Part shown: in pieces, positions 1 to 5,325 of the stretch
Position numbering within the stretch: position 1 is the stretch's first letter
Layout of the letters: each line of letters opens with the position of its first letter
NCBI GenBank assembly: GCA_002394125.1
Contig: DGSY01000107.1
Span: 226-21,297, forward strand
From: Ruminococcus sp. UBA4350
GTDB lineage: Bacteria > Bacillota > Clostridia > Oscillospirales > Ruminococcaceae
Length of the DNA stretch: 21,072 bases
Direction of reading: 5' to 3'
Notes under the pieces: generated by a model
What the model saw: the letters and a program-made list of their open reading frames with translations, nothing else
Told to the model about the DNA's origin: nothing
Database searches by the model: none
Position numbers and translations under genes: made by a program

Positions 1-1841
1 CCGGTCGGGCCGAGGAACAGGAAGGAGCCGATCGGACGGTTCGGATCCTGAATGCCCGCACGCGAGCGCAGGATCGCTTCGCTGACCTTTTCGACAGCTT
101 CATCCTGACCGATCACGCGGCGGTGCAGCGTATCATCAAGATGCAGCAGCTTTTCGCGGTCGCCCTCCATGAGCTTTGTCACAGGGATTCCCGTCCAGCG
201 GGCGACGATCCGCGCGATCTCGTCCTCTGTGACGGCATCGCGCAGCAGGCGGGCATCGGAGCCGGTCTGCGCGGAATTCTCCGCGGCATCCAGCTGCTTT
301 TGCAGCTCCGGCAGCTTGCCGTATTTCAACTCGGCGGCCTTATTGAGATCATACTGCCGCTCGGCGTTTTCGATCTCGGCTTTGAGCTGTTCCATCTGCG
401 CACGGAGATCCTGCACACGGCTGATGCCGCCCTTTTCGTTCTCCCACTGCGCTTTCATCTGCGCAAAGCGGTCGCGCTGATCGGCCAGCTCCTTTTGCAG
501 ATCGGCCAGATGCGCCGCCGAGACGGAATCGGTTTCCTTTTTCAGTGCGGCTTCTTCGATTTCCAGCTGCATGATCTTTCTGGCAATCTCGTCCATTTCG
601 GTCGGCATGGAATCCATTTCCGTGCGGATCATTGCACAGGCTTCGTCTACGAGGTCGATCGCCTTATCCGGCAGGAAACGGTCGGAGATATAGCGGTTCG
701 AGAGGGTCGCTGCCGCGATCAGCGCCGTATCGTGAATCTTGACGCCGTGATAGACCTCGTAGCGCTCCTTCAGACCTCTGAGGATAGAGATTGTATCCTC
801 GACGGTCGGCTCACCGACCTGCACCGGCTGGAAGCGGCGTTCCAGTGCGGCATCCTTTTCGATATATTTGCGGTATTCATCGAGCGTTGTCGCACCGATG
901 CAGTGCAGCTCGCCGCGTGCGAGCATCGGCTTCAGCAGATTGCCGGCATCCATCGCGCCGTCGGTCTTGCCCGCGCCGACGATCGTATGCAGCTCATCAA
1001 TGAACAGCAGGATCCGTCCCTCTGATTTCTTGACCTCCTGCAAAACGGCTTTGAGACGCTCCTCAAATTCGCCGCGGTACTTTGCACCGGCAACCAGTGC
1101 GCCGAGATCGAGCGAGAAGATCGTGCGGTCGCGCAGGGATTCCGGCACATCGCCGCGGGCGATCCGCTGTGCAAGCCCCTCTGCGATCGCGGTCTTGCCG
1201 ACGCCCGGTTCACCGATCAGCACAGGATTATTTTTGGTCTTGCGGGAGAGGATGCGGATGACATTGCGGATCTCCGCATCTCTGCCGATGACCGGATCCA
1301 GCTGATGCTTCTTGGCGCGCTCGGTCAGATCCTGACCGTATTTTTTCAGGACATCATAGGTCGCTTCGGGCGTTTCGTTTGTGACCCGCGCATTGCCGCG
1401 GATCTCTTTGAGCGCATTCAGCACCTTCGGCTCATTGACCGAAAACTGCTGGAACAGCTTCTTGACATTGTACTCCTGCGAGCGCAGCAGCGCGAGGAAC
1501 AGATGCTCGACCGAGACATATTCATCCTGCATCTGCTTTGCGGTCTGCTCGGCCTGTGTGATGACCTGCTCCGCCGCATTGGAGACATAGACCGTGCCGG
1601 CCTGTCTGCCGGAGCCGGTCACATGGGGGAGTGCAGCGACCTCCTTTTCGGCGGCCTTTGCAAAGGCGTCTGCGTCGATGCCGATGCGCTGCATGAGCTG
1701 CGGGATCAGGCCGTCCGCCTGCTGGAGCAGTGCGGTGAGGATATGCACCGGCTCGATCGCGTTGTTCTGATAGCCGGAGCAGAGCGACTGTGCATTCTGC
1801 ACGGCTTCAATGGATTTCTGTGTCATTTTATTCGCGTTCAT
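1..1841 (-). CDS. clpB: ATP-dependent chaperone ClpB (3' end cut by window)
   Basis: ClpB is a hexameric AAA+ disaggregase that, with DnaK, pulls proteins out of aggregates in the cytosol. About 613 codons are visible. An N-terminal Clp repeat domain covers roughly residues 1-150. The first AAA+ domain has Walker A GEPGVGKT at 210-217 and Walker B LLFIDE at 278-283. A charged coiled-coil middle domain lies around 405-525; its presence separates ClpB from ClpA, and from ClpC, which has only a short one. The window edge falls inside the second Walker A (FLGPTG), so NBD2 is missing only because of the cut. The ATG at 1841 is preceded by AAGGAGG at good spacing. The gene follows the ribbon-helix-helix gene by 66 bases with no promoter or terminator visible between them, so the two are probably cotranscribed. 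No CIRCE element or CtsR box was seen nearby. Confidence 0.97.
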   Translation of the reverse strand, partial: MNANKMTQKSIEAVQNAQSLCSGYQNNAIEPVHILTALLQQADGLIPQLMQRIGIDADAFAKAAEKEVAALPHVTGSGRQAGTVYVSNAAEQVITQAEQTAKQMQDEYVSVEHLFLALLRSQEYNVKKLFQQFSVNEPKVLNALKEIRGNARVTNETPEATYDVLKKYGQDLTERAKKHQLDPVIGRDAEIRNVIRILSRKTKNNPVLIGEPGVGKTAIAEGLAQRIARGDVPESLRDRTIFSLDLGALVAGAKYRGEFEERLKAVLQEVKKSEGRILLFIDELHTIVGAGKTDGAMDAGNLLKPMLARGELHCIGATTLDEYRKYIEKDAALERRFQPVQVGEPTVEDTISILRGLKERYEVYHGVKIHDTALIAAATLSNRYISDRFLPDKAIDLVDEACAMIRTEMDSMPTEMDEIARKIMQLEIEEAALKKETDSVSAAHLADLQKELADQRDRFAQMKAQWENEKGGISRVQDLRAQMEQLKAEIENAERQYDLNKAAELKYGKLPELQKQLDAAENSAQTGSDARLLRDAVTEDEIARIVARWTGIPVTKLMEGDREKLLHLDDTLHRRVIGQDEAVEKVSEAILRSRAGIQDPNRPIGSFLFLGPT

Positions 1842-1907
1842 GAAGATGCCTCCTTACATGGAATGTTTATGCTTGTGGTTTTGGTTGTCCTGCGGTGCTG
1901 CCGGAGA

Positions 1908-2531
1908 CTAGCCGCTCTGATAGCAATGCTCCGCGGCGGACTTTGCCGCATCGCGGTCGGGCAATGCCGCAAAATACGCTTTCAGTGCCGCATCCACGCG
2001 CTTGATATACTGCCCGATCGCCGCGCCGAGCTTGTCGGATGCGGTGTCCGTTCCGGCGCGGATCCGGAAGCGCCTGTCCCAGCAGCCGTCCGCGATCTTG
2101 TAATCCTCCGGCGCACACTGTCCGGCTGCGCATTCACATTCTGCCCATATCCGGAAAAACCGCTCCGCATCCTCGATCAGCGCTCTGCTCTGTGTGCGGA
2201 ACGATGCGTGCAGTACGCCGAGCGCCTGCTCCGGCTGGCGGTAAAGCTCCACGCGGTAGCGGATCGTCGGTTTATAGCGGTAGCGCAGCGGACTGCGGAT
2301 CGTCAGCATTCCGTCCGTCGCCTGCTCCTGAAGCTGATAGAGTCCGGTCATCTGTTGTGCGAGCGTATCAAGGATCTCCGCCATTCTGCGCTCCGGCGTG
2401 ACATAGCCGACCGCTTCGGCGAGAATCTGATTGATGAGATTGGAGCGGCTTGTGCCGCGGGAATAGGCCATCCGGTCAACCGCATCGACGACATCCTCAG
2501 ACAGCACCAGACTGTAAACAGCCTTTTTCAT
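1908..2531 (-). CDS. Ribbon-helix-helix DNA-binding protein upstream of clpB
   Basis: The protein is 207 residues from the chosen ATG. Residues 1-40 read as a CopG/MetJ-type ribbon-helix-helix: a short beta strand (KKAVYSLVLSED) followed by two helices containing SRGTSRSNLINQILAEAV. Such domains dimerise and bind operator DNA. The remaining 165 residues are helical, rich in Tyr, Arg and Ala, and I do not recognise them. The start at 2531 is preferred because AAAGGGG lies about 9 bases upstream and because the promoter at 2563-2590 would put the transcription start inside any longer reading. It is first in a probable two-gene unit with clpB. Autoregulation of the unit is possible but is only inferred from the fold and position. 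Confidence 0.8.
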   Translation of the reverse strand: MKKAVYSLVLSEDVVDAVDRMAYSRGTSRSNLINQILAEAVGYVTPERRMAEILDTLAQQMTGLYQLQEQATDGMLTIRSPLRYRYKPTIRYRVELYRQPEQALGVLHASFRTQSRALIEDAERFFRIWAECECAAGQCAPEDYKIADGCWDRRFRIRAGTDTASDKLGAAIGQYIKRVDAALKAYFAALPDRDAAKSAAEHCYQSG

Positions 2532-2562
2532 CCTCTGCACCCCTTTCCTATCGTCTAATAAC

Positions 2563-2590
2563 ATTATACTCAGATTATAGAACTTGTCAA
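2563..2590 (-). promoter_or_regulatory. Sigma-A promoter for the RHH-clpB unit
   Basis: Read on the minus strand, TTGACA (2590-2585) and TATAAT (2568-2563) are separated by 16 bases. Both hexamers match the consensus perfectly. The inferred transcript starts about 25 bases before the RHH start codon. Confidence 0.85.
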
Positions 2591-2605
2591 GAGGATTATA
2601 TAATA

Positions 2606-2623
2606 TTTCACACAAGTTTCACA
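2606..2623. repeat. Two TTTCACA copies between divergent promoters
   Basis: TTTCACA occurs at 2606-2612 and again at 2617-2623, a period of 11 bases or about one helical turn. The pair sits between the -35 boxes of the two divergent promoters. This placement would suit a regulator acting on both, but two 7-mers are weak evidence. Confidence 0.3.
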
Positions 2624-2629
2624 TTGGGA

Positions 2630-2658
2630 TTGACGGAGCGGCGAAATTGTGATATACT
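2630..2658 (+). promoter_or_regulatory. Sigma-A promoter for the alanyl-tRNA editing gene
   Basis: TTGACG (2630-2635) and TATACT (2653-2658) are separated by 17 bases, with TGA directly before the -10 (extended -10). It fires away from the minus-strand promoter at 2563-2590. The leader to the ATG at 2742 is about 77 nt. Confidence 0.85.
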
Positions 2659-2683
2659 ATAAATAAAAGCGAAACCGGATATT

Positions 2684-2708
2684 CCGGCATTGCCGTGAAG
2701 CAATCCGG
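2684..2708 (+). promoter_or_regulatory. Hairpin in the 5' leader of the alanyl-tRNA editing gene
   Basis: CCGG-C-ATTGC (2684-2693) pairs with GCAAT-CCGG (2700-2708) over nine base pairs with one bulged C and a six-base loop. No U tract follows and no T-box features are visible, so it is not an obvious attenuator. Its function is unknown. Confidence 0.3.
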
Positions 2709-2741
2709 CGCAGCCAAATCCTACAAAAGGAGAGCATAATC

Positions 2742-3917
2742 ATGCAGACAGAAAAGCTATATGAAAATGACGCCTACCTGCGCAGCTTTACCGCAAAGGT
2801 ACTGTCCTGTGAGCCGCTGGCGGATGCAAAAAAACGCAGCGACGGCGCAGCATACGGCGTAATCCTTGACCGCACCGCATTCTTCCCGGAGGGCGGCGGT
2901 CAGACTGCCGACCGCGGCAATCTCGGCAATGCAGTCGTTTCCGATGTGCAGGAGATCGGCGGCGAGATCGTCCATATGACGGATGTGCCTCTGCCGGCCG
3001 GCGCAGAGGTTGCCGGCGAGCTGAACTGGGAGGAGCGCCTGCGCAAAATGCAGAATCATACCGGCGAGCATCTGATCTCCGGCATCGTGCATACCCAGTT
3101 CGGCTATGACAATGTGGGCTTTCATCTCGGCACGGACGGCGTGACCGTCGATTTCAGCGGCGTGCTGAGTGCGGCCGAGCTGGAATTTGTTGAATATATC
3201 GCGAACCGCGTTGTCGGGCTGAATGTGCCGGTCACGGTCTCTTATCCGTCGCCGGAGGAATGCGCGGCGATGGACTACCGTTCCAAGCTCGACCTGACCG
3301 AGAATATCCGCATCGTGACGATCGAGGGCTGGGATGTCTGCGCCTGCTGCGCACCGCACGTCAGTACGACCGGCGCGGTCGGCGGCATCAAGATCCTCTC
3401 CTGCGAAAACTGGAAGGGCGGCGTCCGGATCCGGATGCTCTGCGGTCTGGATGCGATCGCTGATTATCACAAGCGCCTGACGCAGACAGTGCGCATCTCG
3501 AATCTGCTCTCCTGCAAGCAGCTGGAGACGGCGGATGCCGTTGAGCGGCTGATGAAGCAGGGACAGGCCGAGCGCGAGGAGACTGCAAAGCTGCGCCATG
3601 CGCTGCTGGATATGAAGATCGCCGCGCTGCAAAAAACAGACGGCGACCTCGTGATCTTTGAGGATATGCTGGATAACAACAGTCTGCGCGCACTTGTCAA
3701 TGCAGGCGTTGAATTGGCGGGGGGCGTTTGTGCGGCGTTTCAGGGCAATGATACAGACGGCTACCGCTATATCATCGGCAGTAAAACAGTGAAGCTGCGC
3801 GCATGGGCGAAGGAATTCAATGCGGCTGTCGGCGGCAAGGGCGGCGGCTCCGAGGAAATGATTCAGGGAACAGCCAAAGCCTCCGCCGAAACGATCCGCG
3901 GCTTCTTTGCGAAATAA
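2742..3917 (+). CDS. Alanyl-tRNA editing protein, AlaX long form with DHHA1-like C-terminus
   Basis: This is a freestanding trans-editing factor that hydrolyses mischarged Ser- or Gly-tRNA(Ala). It is 391 residues and lacks the alanyl-tRNA synthetase catalytic core. The N-terminal strand motif FFPEGGGQ (47-54) is typical of the family. Zinc ligands of the editing site are H106 and H110 (HTGEH) with C202 and H206 (CCAPH), the HxxxH...CxxxH arrangement of AlaX and AlaRS. A coiled segment around 245-295 leads to a DHHA1-type C-terminal domain ending in the glycine-rich stretch AAVGGKGGGS (361-370), as in AlaX-L forms. The ATG is preceded by AAAGGAG. The gene is transcribed alone from 2630-2658. 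Its stop codon touches the end of the convergent small RNA. Confidence 0.93.
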   Translation: MQTEKLYENDAYLRSFTAKVLSCEPLADAKKRSDGAAYGVILDRTAFFPEGGGQTADRGNLGNAVVSDVQEIGGEIVHMTDVPLPAGAEVAGELNWEERLRKMQNHTGEHLISGIVHTQFGYDNVGFHLGTDGVTVDFSGVLSAAELEFVEYIANRVVGLNVPVTVSYPSPEECAAMDYRSKLDLTENIRIVTIEGWDVCACCAPHVSTTGAVGGIKILSCENWKGGVRIRMLCGLDAIADYHKRLTQTVRISNLLSCKQLETADAVERLMKQGQAEREETAKLRHALLDMKIAALQKTDGDLVIFEDMLDNNSLRALVNAGVELAGGVCAAFQGNDTDGYRYIIGSKTVKLRAWAKEFNAAVGGKGGGSEEMIQGTAKASAETIRGFFAK

Positions 3918-3951
3918 AAAAAGCGGCCCTGCCGATGGGTGCGGCAGAGCC
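3916..3951 (-). terminator. Strong intrinsic terminator of the minus-strand small RNA
   Basis: Bases 3942-3951 and 3925-3934 form a 10-bp stem (nine Watson-Crick pairs and one G-U) around a 7-base loop. On the minus strand the stem is followed by CG and then seven T (3922-3916). On the plus strand only AAATTCTTG follows, so termination is directed at minus-strand transcription. It overlaps the stop codon of the editing gene by two bases. Confidence 0.85.
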
Positions 3952-4065
3952 AAATTCTTGAAGGTTGCAACAATGGATTGGAGATACATTCGCTTGAAAC
4001 ACATTTCCACAAGATCCACGATCCCTTTGCCGCGCCTGACCCGCTGCGCCGGTTTCGTTTCCCTT
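3916..4065 (-). ncRNA. Candidate standalone small RNA, about 150 nt
   Basis: A consensus promoter (4072-4100) and a strong terminator (3916-3951) on the minus strand bracket about 150 nt. The interval has no reading frame with a convincing ribosome binding site, and no same-strand gene lies downstream. An internal hairpin can form: GUGGAU pairs with AUCCAU, enclosing CUUG...CAAG and AAA/UUU pairs around a UGUG loop. I could not match it to SRP, RNase P or tmRNA. The size would fit 6S RNA, but I do not see the long end-to-end pairing of that family. The transcript runs convergent to the editing gene and barely reaches it, so an antisense role is unlikely. The start point is inferred from promoter spacing. 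Confidence 0.6.
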
Positions 4066-4071
4066 GATGCA

Positions 4072-4100
4072 AGTATACACGATGCCGGCGGAAAAATCAA
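4072..4100 (-). promoter_or_regulatory. Sigma-A promoter of the small RNA
   Basis: On the minus strand TTGATT (4100-4095) and TATACT (4077-4072) are separated by 17 bases. The predicted start is about 4065, and no open gene follows on that strand. Confidence 0.78.
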
Positions 4101-4108
4101 CAGCAAAA

Positions 4109-4163
4109 TGCAATCTGTCACAGGATTGCACCCGGATTGAGAACGCAATGTCACCTAATTGCA
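4109..4163. repeat. Two related dyads between the small RNA and corA-like gene
   Basis: Copy 1 (4109-4130) is TGCAATC, eight bases including TGTCAC, then GATTGCA: a 7-bp inverted repeat. Copy 2 (4145-4163) is GCAAT-GTCACCTA-ATTGC. Both contain GCAAT, a central GTCAC and ATTGCA. Their centres are about 34 bp apart, close to three helical turns. Copy 1 ends 9 bp upstream of the small RNA -35 box. They could be operators serving both divergent transcripts, or hairpins in the corA leader. No clear sigma-A promoter was found for the corA-like gene. Confidence 0.5.
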
Positions 4164-4214
4164 ACTTTTCCCGTCAGTTGTAACAAATCTATGATAAACG
4201 GGAGGCGAACGCCT

Positions 4215-5147
4215 ATGATGCACATATATAAATCCGTAGACGGAAAGCTGAAGCTGACCGATACCGCCGAGCCCGGCTGCTGGATCTCCGTCTATGAGCC
4301 GACACAGGACGAGATACAGATCCTGACAGAAGAATTCGGGCTGGATACCGGCTTTGTCCGCTCCTGCCTTGACGAGGAGGAATCCTCGCGCATTGAGCGT
4401 GAGGGCGACCAGACGCTCATCATCGTCGATACCGCGGTCGCGGAGAAGCTGGAGAAAAGCGAGACCTTCCAGTTCTATACCGTTCCGCTCGGCATCATCA
4501 AAACCGAAGACTATGTCTTTACTATTTCGCTCCGGCGCAATCAGGTGCTGGGCGCAATGGCCGACGGCCGCATCTCCAATATCCAGACGCAGTTCCGGAC
4601 ACGGTTCATTTTACAGGTACTCATGCAGATCTCCGCAGGCTTTGTCTATTACCTCAAGCAGATCGACAAGATCTCCTATTCGATGGAGCAGAAGCTCAGC
4701 GGCGCGATGAAGAATCAGGAGATCGTTCAGCTCATGGGACTGGAAAAATCGCTCGTTTACTTTACCACCTCGCTGAAAGCGAATCTCGTGACGATCGAGA
4801 AGATCCAGCGCGGCAGGGCGCTCAAGCTCTACGCGGAGGACGAGGATCTCATGGACGATGTCGGGATCGAATTCCGGCAGGCGGTCGAGATGGCGACGAT
4901 CTACAGCGGCGTTATCTCCGCGATGATGGACGCATTTTCCTATGTCATCGCGAACAACCAGAACTCCGTCATGTGGCGCCTGACAATTATCACTGTTATC
5001 ATCGAGATCCCGAACATCATGTTCGCGTTCTACGGCATCAATACCGATACGCTGCCCTTCCGGAGCAGCTGGGTCTATGCGGTTCTTATCACGGCAATTT
5101 TGACATTCATCACAGGCTTCATACTCCTGAAACGGCGAAAATTCTGA
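4215..5147 (+). CDS. CorA-family divalent cation transporter
   Basis: The protein is a 310-residue inner-membrane member of the 2-TM-GxN family, pentameric channels for Mg2+ or other divalent metals. A large cytosolic N-terminal domain (1-245) ends in a long helix. Two transmembrane helices lie around 250-272 and 285-305, and a basic tail KRRKF closes the protein, as in CorA. The signature between the helices reads YGIN (273-276) instead of the usual YGMN; GIN/GVN variants are known in ZntB-type members, so the transported metal is uncertain. ATG at 4215 is preferred over in-frame upstream starts because GGGAGG lies at proper spacing. A second ATG follows immediately. The gene stands alone, with a terminator 8 bases after its stop. 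Confidence 0.92.
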   Translation: MMHIYKSVDGKLKLTDTAEPGCWISVYEPTQDEIQILTEEFGLDTGFVRSCLDEEESSRIEREGDQTLIIVDTAVAEKLEKSETFQFYTVPLGIIKTEDYVFTISLRRNQVLGAMADGRISNIQTQFRTRFILQVLMQISAGFVYYLKQIDKISYSMEQKLSGAMKNQEIVQLMGLEKSLVYFTTSLKANLVTIEKIQRGRALKLYAEDEDLMDDVGIEFRQAVEMATIYSGVISAMMDAFSYVIANNQNSVMWRLTIITVIIEIPNIMFAFYGINTDTLPFRSSWVYAVLITAILTFITGFILLKRRKF

Positions 5148-5154
5148 GCGCAGA

Positions 5155-5184
5155 AGCGTCCCCCGAAGCGGAGGACGCTTTTTT
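5155..5184 (+). terminator. Intrinsic terminator of the CorA-family gene
   Basis: AGCGTCC (5155-5161) pairs with GGACGCT (5173-5179), with a small CCG/CGG inner pairing possible in the loop. A run of T from 5179 to 5184 follows. Confidence 0.88.
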
Positions 5185-5238
5185 GAGACCGCCGTTGTAT
5201 AAATAGCTGAATTTTTTATTCTGTTATGCAGATTTCTA

Positions 5239-5267
5239 TTGAATTTCAAGAGATTATATGTTATAAT
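5239..5267 (+). promoter_or_regulatory. Sigma-A promoter of the kinase-kinase-GGDEF operon
   Basis: TTGAAT (5239-5244) and TATAAT (5262-5267) are separated by 17 bases. The transcript would start near 5274, leaving a leader of about 50 nt before the start codon at 5326. Confidence 0.87.
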
Positions 5268-5325
5268 AACAGAAAATGAACCGTTCGCCGGTGCCCCGCA
5301 CACCGCATCTGACAGGAGAAACGAT

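Noticed and set aside
123..2558. Long plus-strand open frames opposite clpB and the RHH gene (123-1025 and 1305-2558)
   Set aside because: They are antisense to clear coding genes, have no ribosome binding sites, and their products (rich in Leu, Cys and Arg) match no family. GC-rich coding DNA often leaves such frames open.
2757..4154. 465-codon minus-strand frame opposite the alanyl-tRNA editing gene
   Set aside because: It is antisense to a protein with intact catalytic motifs, runs through the strong minus-strand terminator at 3916-3951, and has shadow-frame composition.
4179..4200. TGTAAC at 4179-4184 as an ECF-type -35 for the corA-like gene
   Set aside because: A -10 at the right spacing would fall on the ribosome binding site, leaving almost no leader.
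4137..4214. Longer N-terminus for the CorA-family protein, starting at 4137
   Set aside because: The extra 26 residues would be encoded across the dyad repeats and resemble no CorA N-terminus; GGGAGG supports 4215.
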